Part shown: positions 7,630 through 15,965 of the stretch, piece after piece
Numbering within the stretch: position 1 is the stretch's first letter
How the letters are laid out: every line of letters starts with the position of its first letter
NCBI RefSeq assembly: GCF_007421815.1
Contig: NZ_VLNT01000006.1
Coordinates: 1-57,097, forward strand
Source of the DNA: Aeromicrobium piscarium
GTDB taxonomy: Bacteria; Actinomycetota; Actinomycetes; Propionibacteriales; Nocardioidaceae
Direction of reading: 5' to 3'
Length of the DNA: 57,097 bases
Position numbers and translations under genes: made by a program
Notes under the pieces: generated by a model
What the model was told of the DNA's origin: nothing
Seen by the model: the letters and a program-made list of their open reading frames with translations, nothing else
The model's database searches: none

Positions 7630-9332
7630 ACAGTGAGCATAGATCGATGGACCTCATAGCGGTCGAGGTGGCGTGCGGTGCTCCACCGTGGAGACGCCCA
7701 CGTCCCTTCGATGAGCCGCACCCCGGGTTGCTCGAGCCAGCGGAGCACCGCCTCCGTCTCCTCGACGAGGGCTGCCGGCGCCGGCCCGGCCGGGGTGGCC
7801 ACCGACTCGGCGGTGGCCACGAGGGCCTCGATCCAGGGCCAGGTCGCCGCACGCCGGGGGAGGATTCCCGCAGCCGCCAACCGGCCGTGGCGGACGATGT
7901 GGACTTCCCAGCCGTCGGAGTGGGGAGATGCCGCGATCAGCTGCGGAGTCCTGGCGAGCCCGGCGATCCGCTGAGCGCGCCGGCTGCCGCGCAGGAAGGC
8001 GGTGAGCCGATCGCGCCAGACGCCGGCTTGCTCGTATCGCTCCCGCTCGGCCTGCTCGCGCATCTTGGCATCGATCCGCTCCACGACGGCGCCGTGTCGG
8101 TCTCCACGCAGGGCATCTCGCAGACGCTCCACCTCGACGGCGTACGCCGCGGCGTCGGCCGAGCCGTCACAGGGGGAGAGGCAGCGACCGAGGTCGGCGA
8201 GAGCACACGGTGATCGGCGCGGCTCCTTGCCGAATCGCGTGGTGCACTGGCGCACCCGGAAGGTCTCGTGCAAAGCGGCCACAGCCGCCTCCGCGGCGGC
8301 TCGACGGAAGGGCCCGATGTAATCGGCGTCATCGCTCACGCGGTTCACGATCGAGAGCCGCGGCCACGGCTCGCGCGTGAGCTTGATCCACGACTGACGC
8401 TCGGGGAACTTGGAACGCCGGTTGTAGGGCGGGCGATGCGCGTCGATCAGCCGCAGCTCGCGGACGGCAGCCTCCAGGGCGGTGCTGCACGACACGGTGT
8501 CGACGCGCTCGGCGATCGCGAGCATCTCGCCCATGCGCGAGCGGGTCTCGGACCGCGTGAAATAGGAGCGCACCCGTTTGCGGAGGGACCGGGAGGTGCC
8601 GACGTAGAGGACCCGGTCGTCGCGATCGCGGAAGAGATAGACGCCCGGACCGTCGGGCAGCCCGTCGGCGAGATGGCGTCGCCGCCGCTGCGCCGGCGCG
8701 ACGGCGGCCGTGAGATCGCGAACCTCCTCGAGCGTGTCCACGCCGAGGGAGCCGAGCCTTTCGAACAGCGTGTGCAGGACGTCGACCGTGGCCCGGGCAT
8801 CGGTGAGCGCGCGGTGATCGGGGACGACATCGGAGAAGCGTGCCGCGAGCGTGGCGAGTTTCACATTGGGGACCTCATCGCGTAGGAGCGCACGGCGGGC
8901 GATCACCGCGGTGTCTAGGACCTCGAAGCGTGGCCAGGGCAGTTCCAGCTGGGCCGCGGCGTGCTTGAGGAAGCCGGTGTCGAAGGGGGCGTTGTGGGCG
9001 ACGAGCACGCAACTCTGAGCGAACTCCAGGAAGCTCGGCAGGACCTCGGCGATGCGGGGAGCGTCGATGACCATCTGATCGGTGATACCCGTGAGCACGG
9101 TGATGAAGGCGGGGATCGACTCGTCGGGGTTGACGAGCGTCTGGAACTCCCCAAGCACCTCCCCGCCGCGCACCTTGACCGCGCCGACCTCGGTGATCTT
9201 GGAGCCCTTGGCGGGGGAGCCGCCGGTGGTCTCCAGGTCGACGACGCAGAACGTGGTGTCGTGCAGGGGGCGGCCGAGGTCCTCGAAGCTGGGTTGGAAC
9301 ACGTCGATCACCCTAGGGACGGCCACTGTCAT
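7626..9332 (-). CDS. DEDD 3'-5' exonuclease fused to a GIY-YIG (UvrC-like) nuclease domain
   Basis: A 568-aa two-domain nuclease. The N-terminal DnaQ-like exonuclease has DLETTGG (about residue 34), the middle motif HNAPFDTGFL and the third motif HRALTDARATVDVL. The second domain starts near residue 225 with DGPGVYLFRDRDDRVLYVGTSRSLRKRVRSYF, the GIY-YIG core of UvrC, followed by a UvrC/Cho-like middle region with four cysteines. The C-terminal RNase H-like half of UvrC is missing. Similar fusions occur across actinobacteria at this locus (M. tuberculosis Rv2191). A repair role is inferred from the domains. ATG 9332 was preferred over the longer GTG 9365 because the family begins close to MTVAVPRV. 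Confidence 0.9.
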   Translation of the reverse strand: MTVAVPRVIDVFQPSFEDLGRPLHDTTFCVVDLETTGGSPAKGSKITEVGAVKVRGGEVLGEFQTLVNPDESIPAFITVLTGITDQMVIDAPRIAEVLPSFLEFAQSCVLVAHNAPFDTGFLKHAAAQLELPWPRFEVLDTAVIARRALLRDEVPNVKLATLAARFSDVVPDHRALTDARATVDVLHTLFERLGSLGVDTLEEVRDLTAAVAPAQRRRRHLADGLPDGPGVYLFRDRDDRVLYVGTSRSLRKRVRSYFTRSETRSRMGEMLAIAERVDTVSCSTALEAAVRELRLIDAHRPPYNRRSKFPERQSWIKLTREPWPRLSIVNRVSDDADYIGPFRRAAAEAAVAALHETFRVRQCTTRFGKEPRRSPCALADLGRCLSPCDGSADAAAYAVEVERLRDALRGDRHGAVVERIDAKMREQAERERYEQAGVWRDRLTAFLRGSRRAQRIAGLARTPQLIAASPHSDGWEVHIVRHGRLAAAGILPRRAATWPWIEALVATAESVATPAGPAPAALVEETEAVLRWLEQPGVRLIEGTWASPRWSTARHLDRYEVHRSMLTV

Positions 9333-9412
9333 TTCCGTCCGAGCCGCGCACCGAGCACATCCCACGACACGCCGGACCGAAAGTGTCAGTGGGTCTCCCT
9401 AACGTCGAGCAC

Positions 9413-9673
9413 ATGAAGGACATGAGCTTTGCCACACCGCTTCCCGGGCCAGACGGAGACCCTCTCGTCGTCGACTGCGACAGCTGTGTCGTGCGTAGCC
9501 CCGGGGCCTGCGGCGACTGTGTCGTCAGTGTGCTGCTGGGGCCGCCGCAGGATGTCGTCGCCCTCGATGATGCCGAGCGTTCCGCCCTCGGCGCCCTTGC
9601 CGATTCCGGACTCGTCCCCCCACTTCGGCTGATGACCCTCGACGATCCGCCGACGCACCGAGACGCGAGTTGA
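9413..9673 (+). CDS. Small conserved protein with paired CxxC motifs
   Basis: An 86-aa protein with two close cysteine pairs, DCDSC and CGDC (about residues 22-37), followed by VVSVLLG and a C-terminal LADSGLVPPLRLM. The cysteine spacing suggests metal binding or a redox site; I know no experimental function. TAACGT at 9400-9405 ends 7 nt before ATG 9413, so a leaderless start is likely. It diverges from the exonuclease gene, and its stop overlaps the -35 of the riboswitch promoter. Confidence 0.65.
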   Translation: MKDMSFATPLPGPDGDPLVVDCDSCVVRSPGACGDCVVSVLLGPPQDVVALDDAERSALGALADSGLVPPLRLMTLDDPPTHRDAS

Positions 9674-9698
9674 ATCAACCCCGCTCGTTGCCTAGAGT
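9670..9698 (+). promoter_or_regulatory. Promoter for the c-di-AMP riboswitch transcript
   Basis: TTGAAT at 9670-9675 and TAGAGT at 9693-9698 are separated by 17 bp, the best-spaced -35/-10 pair in the window. Transcription would start near 9705, leaving a leader of about 190 nt before the GTG at 9894. Confidence 0.6.
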
Positions 9699-9744
9699 GA
9701 TGCCTTGTGTCATCGATGAACTCCATCGACCGATGGGGGCGATG

Positions 9745-9872
9745 ACACCGCCGAATCGCCTTCGGGCGGACCGGGGAACCAATCAGTGTGGGGTGAATCC
9801 TCGCCGGACCATGTCCGTCGGGGTAGGGCAGCCTTGAGCCCGAATCCGTCAGCTCACCCGGTAGGCGTCGAG
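9745..9872 (+). promoter_or_regulatory. Cyclic di-AMP riboswitch (ydaO/yuaA class)
   Basis: The leader contains the conserved blocks of the ydaO/yuaA aptamer in order: GGACCGGGGAACCAAT (about 9768-9783), GGGGTGAATCC (9790-9800), GGGTAGGGCAGCC (about 9821-9833), CCCGAATCCGTCAGCT (about 9839-9854) and ACCCGGTAGGCGTCG (about 9856-9870). In actinobacteria this class sits in front of cell-wall hydrolase genes and turns expression off when c-di-AMP is high. Its 3' end is about 20 nt before the GTG of the NlpC/P60 gene. Confidence 0.9.
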
Positions 9873-9893
9873 GTATCGAGCAGGAGTTGATCC

Positions 9894-10874
9894 GTGCCAC
9901 GCACGCATCGCACGACGCGCCTTCGCGCGCTCGCCGTCGGAACGACGTCATTGGGCCTCGCGGCCGTCATGAGTCTGACGTCGGCACAGGCTGACCCGCA
10001 GGTCACCGCCGACGACGTCGAGCAGGCCTTCCACGCCGCCGAGGCGGCCAATGAGGAGGTCAACCAACTCACCGAGGATCAAGAGACGCTGCAGCGCCGT
10101 ATCGACGCGCTCACGCAGGAGATCGAGCAGGTCCAGGCGCAGTACGACTCGCAGCGCACCGAGCTCGAGTCCGCCATCGTGCAGCAGCACCTGGATGCCC
10201 CGCTCGGCCCGACGGTGAACCTCATCGCGAGCAAGGACGCCCAGGTCTTCCTGGACGGTCTGAGCGCCGTCGACGCGCTCAACACCTCGCGCTCGGAGGC
10301 CCTCGACGCGTTCTCCGACACCAACCGCGACCTTCAGAATCGCCAGAAGCAGCTCGAGCAGCATCGCGCCAAGCTCGAGGCCGCGGTGGCCGAGGCCGAG
10401 GAGAAGCAGGCCGAAGTTCAGAGCGCCTACGAGCAGGCCCAGGCCGATCTCGATCGTCTCGATGCCGCGCAGCAGGAGGAGATCAACGCTCCCGGCGAGA
10501 CCGAGGCGCCCGATGTCGAGATCCCCCCGGGCAGCGGCAATGCACAGGCGGCGATCGAGTTCGCCCTCGCCCAGCTCGGCGACCCCTATGTCTACGGCGG
10601 CACCGGACCCGACAGCTGGGACTGCTCGGGCCTGACCCAGGCCGCCTGGGCGGCTGCGGGCGTCTCGCTGCCGCGCGTCGTGGGCCCGCAGATCGATGCC
10701 GGCACGCGGATCCCGCTCAGCGAGGTCCAGCCGGGCGACCTCGTGGCGTACTCGAGCATGTCGCACATCGGCATGTACATCGGCAACGGCCAGGTCATCC
10801 ACGCTCCGCGTCCGGGTAAGACCGTCGAGATCGTCGGCCTCGGCGGGTTCGACGTCGCCGCCCGCGTCGGCTGA
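9894..10874 (+). CDS. Secreted NlpC/P60 peptidoglycan endopeptidase (RipA/RipD-like)
   Basis: A 326-aa exported wall hydrolase cleaving peptide stems of peptidoglycan. A signal peptide covers about residues 1-34 (ALAVGTTSLGLAAVMSLTSAQA). A long coiled coil follows (about 40-205), which in this family keeps the enzyme autoinhibited or tethered. The NlpC/P60 domain occupies about 217-326, with catalytic Cys244 in SWDCSGL and histidine in SHIGMYIG. GTG 9894 follows GAGCAGGAG at a suitable distance. It is controlled by the upstream c-di-AMP riboswitch and sits 12 nt before a membrane metallopeptidase gene, suggesting co-transcription. Equivalent position to Rv2190c. Confidence 0.93.
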   Translation: MPRTHRTTRLRALAVGTTSLGLAAVMSLTSAQADPQVTADDVEQAFHAAEAANEEVNQLTEDQETLQRRIDALTQEIEQVQAQYDSQRTELESAIVQQHLDAPLGPTVNLIASKDAQVFLDGLSAVDALNTSRSEALDAFSDTNRDLQNRQKQLEQHRAKLEAAVAEAEEKQAEVQSAYEQAQADLDRLDAAQQEEINAPGETEAPDVEIPPGSGNAQAAIEFALAQLGDPYVYGGTGPDSWDCSGLTQAAWAAAGVSLPRVVGPQIDAGTRIPLSEVQPGDLVAYSSMSHIGMYIGNGQVIHAPRPGKTVEIVGLGGFDVAARVG

Positions 10875-10886
10875 TCGACCGACACC

Positions 10887-12119
10887 ATGCCTGAGGGGCC
10901 CACGGCGGGCCCTTCGCGGGTGGTGCGAGCCAATCTGCTCGCCCTCGCCGCGCTGATCGTGATGGGCGCCGGGGTGCTGCTATGGCAGCAGCCCTGGCGC
11001 CCATCGTCGTCGGTGGACGACGTGTCCTATCCCGATGACCCCGCGCGCGTCATCGATCAGCAACTGCGGGCGATGAGCGACGCGACCGGAGAGGAGCTCG
11101 TCACCGCGGCCGGTGGCACCGAGACCGCCCGGACCGCTGCGGCTGCGCTCGATCTCCTCGGCGGCCAGAAGGTTCGCTTCGGCTATGTCGACGGGGGACA
11201 GGCCCCCACCCGCGACGACGGCTCGACGACCGTCACCGTCCGCGTCACCTGGCAGACGGACGGCTCTGTGCTTCCCGCAGCGGAACGTGCCAGCGAGGTC
11301 CAGCTGGTGATGCGTCCGGACGGGGATCGATTCGCCTGGGCCGGCACGGATCACCGCGGGGGCGAGCCCCTTCCGCTGTGGCTGGCCGGCGAGATCGCTG
11401 TCGACGCCGACGCCGACGCCGTGGTCGTCGCCCTCGGGGATGCGAGTGACGACCTGGCCGAGCTCGCGCCCATCGCCACCGCGGCTGCCCAGCGAGCGCG
11501 TGAGGAGCTGGGCGAGACGGCCGCCGACCGATTGGTCCTGGTCGTGCCGCCGACCGACGCCGCGCTCGGACGGCTCGCCGGCCGTGCTCCCGATGAGGCT
11601 GCCGCCATCGCCGCGGTCACCACTCGTCTGGACGCGACATCGGATGCGGGGGCGGTCGTCGCACTGAATCCGGCGGTCTTCGCCGAGATGGACGAGCGGG
11701 GTCGTCGCATCGTCCTGGTCCATGAAGCGGTGCACCAGCTGACCCGGGTCGTCGGGTCGCGGGTCGAGATGTGGGTGGCCGAGGGCTACGCCGATGAGAT
11801 CGCTTTGCGCGGGGACGCCGCGGGGCTGGAGACGAGCGCGGGGCGCATCCTGGCGGAGGTGCGTCGCGAGGGTCCGCCGGCGGCGCTACCCGGGCCTCAG
11901 GACTTCGGCGATGCCGAACGCGTCACCGCGGTGTACGAGTCGGCCTGGCTCGCGATCCGGATGCTCGTCGAGGAGTACGGCGACGAGCGGGTGCGGGAGT
12001 TCTATGATGCCGTCGTCGCCGGAGCTGAGGTGGACGTGGCCCTGCGCGAGATGCTCGGCACCGATCTGGCGTCCGTGACGGCGCGATGGCAGGACTACCT
12101 GGTCGCGCTCGCGTCCTGA
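10887..12119 (+). CDS. Membrane-anchored gluzincin-type metallopeptidase
   Basis: A 410-aa protein with one N-terminal transmembrane helix (LLALAALIVMGAGVLLW, about residues 18-34) and a large outer domain. The zinc signature is His279-Glu280-x-x-His283 (VHEAVHQ) with a third ligand Glu299 in MWVAEGYAD, the HExxH plus E pattern of gluzincins. Residues 60-180 show no motif I recognise. Only 12 nt separates it from the riboswitch-controlled endopeptidase, so it is probably in the same transcript. Substrate unknown; a wall or surface-protein substrate is a guess from context. Confidence 0.78.
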   Translation: MPEGPTAGPSRVVRANLLALAALIVMGAGVLLWQQPWRPSSSVDDVSYPDDPARVIDQQLRAMSDATGEELVTAAGGTETARTAAAALDLLGGQKVRFGYVDGGQAPTRDDGSTTVTVRVTWQTDGSVLPAAERASEVQLVMRPDGDRFAWAGTDHRGGEPLPLWLAGEIAVDADADAVVVALGDASDDLAELAPIATAAAQRAREELGETAADRLVLVVPPTDAALGRLAGRAPDEAAAIAAVTTRLDATSDAGAVVALNPAVFAEMDERGRRIVLVHEAVHQLTRVVGSRVEMWVAEGYADEIALRGDAAGLETSAGRILAEVRREGPPAALPGPQDFGDAERVTAVYESAWLAIRMLVEEYGDERVREFYDAVVAGAEVDVALREMLGTDLASVTARWQDYLVALAS

Positions 12120-12231
12120 GGGACCGGCTGGTAGCGGTACGCCATTACCCCAACCGGTCCCGCATACGGTTGATGCTCTACCTCTGCCGGCAGGGTGAGG
12201 TTGATGGCCTACCGCCACCGGGTGAGGGCGC
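12120..12231. repeat. Intergenic 17-mer cluster B, same word as cluster A
   Basis: In this convergent gap lie GCGGTACGCCATTACCC (12134-12150, forward, degenerate) and two inverted copies, GGTTGATGCTCTACCTC (12168-12184) and GGTTGATGGCCTACCGC (12199-12215). The last differs from the 1.3 kb inverted copies at one position each. No other terminator-like hairpin is seen in the gap. Confidence 0.75.
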
Positions 12232-13968
12232 TCAGCGGACGTAGAGGGACTCGACCAGGTCGTGGAAGTCGCGCAGCACGACGGGTCGCTTCACCTTGAA
12301 CGAGGGGGTCAGATAGCCGTTGTCCTCGGTCCAGTCCTCGTCGAGGATCACGAACTTGCGGATCGACTCCGCCCGGGACACCTGGGTGTTGGCCTCGTCG
12401 ATGGCGCCCTGGACCGCCTCGCGCAGCTCCTCGTCGTCGAGCGAACCCTCCCAGTGCTCCTGGTCGATCGTCACGAGTGCGCCGATGAACGGCTTGCCAT
12501 CGCCCACCACGAGGCACTGGCTCACATACGGGTGGGCCCGCACGCGGTCTTCCAGCACGCTGGGCGAGACGTTCTTGCCGCCCGCCGTGACGATGATCTC
12601 CTTCTTGCGCCCGGTGATCCGAATGAAGCCGTCGTCATCGATCTCACCCAGGTCGCCGGTGTGGAACCAGCCGTCCTCCGTGAGCACCTGCGCGGTCGCC
12701 TCCGGGTTGTTCCAGTAGCCGCCGAAGACCTGCGGACCACGAAAGAGCAGCTCGCCGTCCTCGGCGACCCGTACCTCGGTGTCGGGGAAGGGCAGACCGA
12801 CCGTGCCCATGCGCTGCCGCTCGACCCGATTGGCCGCGAGGGCCGCGGTGGTCTCGGTGAGGCCGTAGCCCTCCAGCACGATGACGCCGATGCCGCGGTA
12901 GAAGTGGCCGAGGCGATCGCCCAGGGGAGCGCCTCCCGAGATCGCATACCGTGCCTTGCCGCCGAGCGCGTCGCGCAGCTTGCCGTACACGAGCCGGTCG
13001 AAGAGCGAGTGCCGAAGGCGCAGTCCGAGGCCCGCTCGACCACCGTCCTCGGTGGCGCGGCTGTAGGCGATCGCCGCCTGAGCGGCGCGGTCGAAGATCT
13101 TGCCCTTGCCCTCCGCGTAGGCCTTGGCGCTGGCGGAGTTGAAGACCTTCTCGAACACGCGTGGCACGCCGAGCACGAAGGTGGGCTGGAACTCGCCGAG
13201 ATGCTCCACGAGATCGGGGATGTCGGCGGTGTGCCCGAGCACGGCGCCCGAGCGGATCGCGCCGATCTGGATGATCCGCGCGAAGACATGGGCGAGGGGG
13301 AGGAAGAGGAGCGTCGAGGCTTCGGGCTCGGCGAACATCTCCGGCAGCACGTCGATGGCGCCACCCAGCTCGGCGCGGAAGTTCCCGTGGGTCAGCTCAC
13401 AGCCCTTGGGCCGTCCGGTGGTCCCTGAGGTGTAGATGAGCGTGGCGATCGACTCCGAGGACAGCGTCGCGAGACGCTCGTCGATGGTGGCGTCGTCGAC
13501 ATCCTCGCCCGCGGCGGGCAGCGCGGTCAGGACGTCCTCGATGGCCCGGATCCTGCCGACTGCCGGGGCCTCGGACCGCGCGTCTTCGACGCGGTCACGA
13601 TGCTCCTCGGTCTCGACGAAGACGTGGGTGGCCCCCGAGTCGGAGAGGATCCAGGCGATCTGCGAGGCCGAGGAGGTCTCGTAGACCGGCACGCTGACGG
13701 CACCCGCCCACCAGATCGCGTAGTCGAGCACCGTCCACTCGTAGCGGGTCTTGGCGACGATCGCGACCCGGTCGCCGGCCTGCACGCCCTCAGCCACCAG
13801 GCCCTTCGCGGCGGCCACCACCTGGGCATGGAACTCGCGTGTGGTGACCTCGCCCCAGGCACCGTCGACCCGCCGGCGCAGTGCGACCTCGTCGGGCGCC
13901 TCGACGACGCGGTCGAGCAGGTCGTGCGAGAGGTTGCCGAGATCACTGGCAGGCGCTGCGGTACTCAC
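12232..13968 (-). CDS. Long-chain fatty-acid--CoA ligase (FadD15-like)
   Basis: AMP-forming acyl-CoA synthetase that activates long-chain fatty acids with ATP and CoA. The P-loop-like motif LIYTSGTTGRPKGCELTHGN (about residues 180-200), the YGLTET segment and GWFHTGDLGEID with the later GRKKEIIVTAGGKNVSP are all canonical. 578 aa is the usual size of the FadD15 group. GTG 13968 was chosen because TAGGGT ends 8 nt upstream and the longer frame adds only non-conserved residues. It diverges from the SRPBCC gene. Which lipids it feeds cannot be told from sequence. Confidence 0.92.
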   Translation of the reverse strand: MSTAAPASDLGNLSHDLLDRVVEAPDEVALRRRVDGAWGEVTTREFHAQVVAAAKGLVAEGVQAGDRVAIVAKTRYEWTVLDYAIWWAGAVSVPVYETSSASQIAWILSDSGATHVFVETEEHRDRVEDARSEAPAVGRIRAIEDVLTALPAAGEDVDDATIDERLATLSSESIATLIYTSGTTGRPKGCELTHGNFRAELGGAIDVLPEMFAEPEASTLLFLPLAHVFARIIQIGAIRSGAVLGHTADIPDLVEHLGEFQPTFVLGVPRVFEKVFNSASAKAYAEGKGKIFDRAAQAAIAYSRATEDGGRAGLGLRLRHSLFDRLVYGKLRDALGGKARYAISGGAPLGDRLGHFYRGIGVIVLEGYGLTETTAALAANRVERQRMGTVGLPFPDTEVRVAEDGELLFRGPQVFGGYWNNPEATAQVLTEDGWFHTGDLGEIDDDGFIRITGRKKEIIVTAGGKNVSPSVLEDRVRAHPYVSQCLVVGDGKPFIGALVTIDQEHWEGSLDDEELREAVQGAIDEANTQVSRAESIRKFVILDEDWTEDNGYLTPSFKVKRPVVLRDFHDLVESLYVR

Positions 13969-14072
13969 AGTCCGCCACCCTACCTCCGGTGCCCGCTGCG
14001 CACCGCCGCCCCTCGCTAGGCTGTACGGGGAGCGATGTTCCCGGCCGTTCACCACTGACCCAGGAGATTTCG

Positions 14073-14525
14073 ATGGCGCGCACCGAGAGCAGCATCGTCG
14101 TGACCGCGCCGGCGGCCGATGTCATGGCGGTGATCGCCGACTTCGAGCGCTATCCGCAATGGGCCACCGGCATGCAGGAGGCTGAGATCCTCGCCGAGGG
14201 GTCGGACGGTCGCGCCCTCGACGTACGATTCGTGCTCGCCGCGGCGCCGATCAGCGACGAGTTCACCTTGCGTTACGACTGGGACGGCGACCGTGGAGTC
14301 TCCTGGAGCCTCCACGGCGATGCCTCGATGCTCACCGCGATGGACGGCGCCTATCTGCTGCGTCCGGTCGACACCGGCACCGAGGTGACCTATCAACTGC
14401 GCGTCGACGTCAAGGTGCCGCTGCTGGGCATGCTGAAGCGCAAGGCGGAGAAGGTCATCATCGACACGGCGCTCAAGGGATTGAAGAAGCGTGTCGAGGC
14501 GATCGCCGGGGCGAGCGATGGCTGA
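14073..14525 (+). CDS. SRPBCC (START-like, polyketide cyclase/dehydrase) family protein
   Basis: A 150-aa lipid/hydrophobic-ligand-binding fold protein. The N-terminus TESSIVVTAPAADVMAVIADFERYPQWATG is the helix-grip signature of the SRPBCC superfamily; the C-terminal amphipathic helix is VPLLGMLKRKAEKVIIDTALKGLKKRVE. It typically neighbours the FadD15-like ligase and ROK kinase in actinomycetes; ligand unknown. ATG 14073 has CAGGAG at 14061. The stop overlaps the next start by 8 nt. A -10 like TAGGCT lies about 14017-14022. Confidence 0.88.
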   Translation: MARTESSIVVTAPAADVMAVIADFERYPQWATGMQEAEILAEGSDGRALDVRFVLAAAPISDEFTLRYDWDGDRGVSWSLHGDASMLTAMDGAYLLRPVDTGTEVTYQLRVDVKVPLLGMLKRKAEKVIIDTALKGLKKRVEAIAGASDG

Positions 14526-15573
14526 CCGGCTCGCGATCGGCATCGACATCGGCGGGACCAAGATCGCCGCGGGAGTCGTTGACGAGGACGGGCGCCTGCT
14601 GGCGCAGAGCCGGCGCGAGACGCCCACCACCGATCCCGTCGCGATGGTCGACGCGATCGCCGAGATCACCGCGGAGTTCCGCGAGGACTGGCCCGTGCGG
14701 GCCCTCGGCGTCGGGGCAGCCGGCTATGTCGACGCCTCGCAGTCCACGGTCGTGTTCTCTCCGCACCTGGCGTGGCGCCACGAGCCGCTGCGCGATGCCA
14801 TCGCCCGGCGGACGCGGCTACCGGTGCTCGTCGACAACGATGCGAACGCGAGCGGCTGGGCCGAGTGGCGGTTCGGCGCGGCGCAGAACGAGGCCGATCT
14901 GGTGATGGTGACCCTCGGGACCGGCATCGGCGGGGCGATCGTCATCGACGGGCAGCCCTATCGAGGCCACTTCGGCATCGCCGGGGAGTTCGGTCACATG
15001 CAGGTCGTCCCCGACGGCCGGCCCTGCGAGTGCGGCAACAGCGGCTGCTGGGAGCAGTACGCCAGCGGCCGTGTGCTCCAGCGGCGAGCACAGGCGGCGG
15101 TCGAGGAGGGGACGTCGTTCGGAGCCGCGCTGCTCGCCGCGGCGGACGGGAACCGCGCGCGGGTCGACGGCACGCTGGTCGGCCGCTTCGCCGCACAGGG
15201 CGAGGAGGAGGCGGTCGCCTGGCTGACGGAGGTCGGCGACTGGCTCGGCGTCGGTCTGGCCAATGTCGCGGCCGCCCTCGATCCGGGGGTGTTCGTCGTG
15301 GGCGGAGGGGTGAGCGCGAACGGCGATCTGCTGCTGGGGCCGGCGCGGGCGGCCTTCGGGCGGAGCCTGACCGGTCGCGGCTATCGCGCTGAGGCGCGCA
15401 TCGTCGGAGCGCACCTGGGCCCCGAGGCCGGCCTGATCGGCGCCGCCGACATGGCCAGGATCACAGCTCGGCGCCGTCGTCTGGCCAGTCCCGGTGCGAG
15501 GGTCCGCGTTCGGGGAGCCGCCAGAACAGCCAGGCCACCGAGACGATCGAGGCGACCGTCAGCAGAGCAATGA
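14518..15573 (+). CDS. ROK-family glucokinase
   Basis: ATP-dependent sugar kinase. IGIDIGGTKIAAGVVD gives the N-terminal phosphate-binding motif, LVDNDANASGWAEW the sugar-binding and catalytic Asp region, and EFGHMQVVPDGRPCECGNSGCWEQYASG the ROK signature with its zinc ligands (His and the CxCGxxGCxE cysteines). There is no N-terminal helix-turn-helix, so it is an enzyme rather than a ROK repressor. ATG 14518 overlaps the previous stop. At 351 aa it is about 35 residues longer than the usual ROK glucokinase: the extra RR-rich tail is read through the 3' end of the opposing gene at 15461-15573. Confidence 0.9.
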   Translation: MADRLAIGIDIGGTKIAAGVVDEDGRLLAQSRRETPTTDPVAMVDAIAEITAEFREDWPVRALGVGAAGYVDASQSTVVFSPHLAWRHEPLRDAIARRTRLPVLVDNDANASGWAEWRFGAAQNEADLVMVTLGTGIGGAIVIDGQPYRGHFGIAGEFGHMQVVPDGRPCECGNSGCWEQYASGRVLQRRAQAAVEEGTSFGAALLAAADGNRARVDGTLVGRFAAQGEEEAVAWLTEVGDWLGVGLANVAAALDPGVFVVGGGVSANGDLLLGPARAAFGRSLTGRGYRAEARIVGAHLGPEAGLIGAADMARITARRRRLASPGARVRVRGAARTARPPRRSRRPSAEQ

Positions 15574-15910
15574 GCCAGCTGGCGACCCAGAAGTCGAACA
15601 GGAACGACGCGATCAGCACGACGGGTGCCGCGAGCACGCCGACCCAGGCCAGCCCGGTGCCCGGAGCCGGGCGGACGCGTGCCGGAGGGACCTGGCGGTA
15701 GAACGGCACCTCGTCGTCGCCATCGTCATCGCGCAGCTCCGGCGGTAGATCATCGTCGAGGTCGGCCGGACCGGCGGGCACGACATCCTCCGACTCACGT
15801 TCGCGGGCATGACGTTCGGCGGCCTCGTCGAGGTCGGGCAGATCGCTGAGATCCAGATCCAGCCCCTCGACGATCCGATCGAATGCGTCGCGCTCGTCGC
15901 GCTCGTCCAT
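15461..15910 (-). CDS. Acidic-N-terminus membrane protein, function unknown
   Basis: A 149-aa protein. Residues 1-70 are highly acidic (DLDLSDLPDLDEAAE, DLDDDLPPELRDDDGDDE). Two adjacent hydrophobic helices follow (GLAWVGVLAAPVVLIASFLF and WLIALLTVASIVSVAWLFW) and a short tail. I do not recognise a characterised family; a gene of this design is common between the ROK kinase and acyltransferase genes of actinomycetes. Its 3' end overlaps the ROK gene by 113 nt on the opposite strand. Confidence 0.75.
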   Translation of the reverse strand: MDERDERDAFDRIVEGLDLDLSDLPDLDEAAERHARERESEDVVPAGPADLDDDLPPELRDDDGDDEVPFYRQVPPARVRPAPGTGLAWVGVLAAPVVLIASFLFDFWVASWLIALLTVASIVSVAWLFWRLPERGPSHRDWPDDGAEL

Positions 15911-15965
15911 GGCGACATCCTCGCACCAGTGGGGCCGCGCGGGCCAGGGGAGGTATGGTTCCGTC

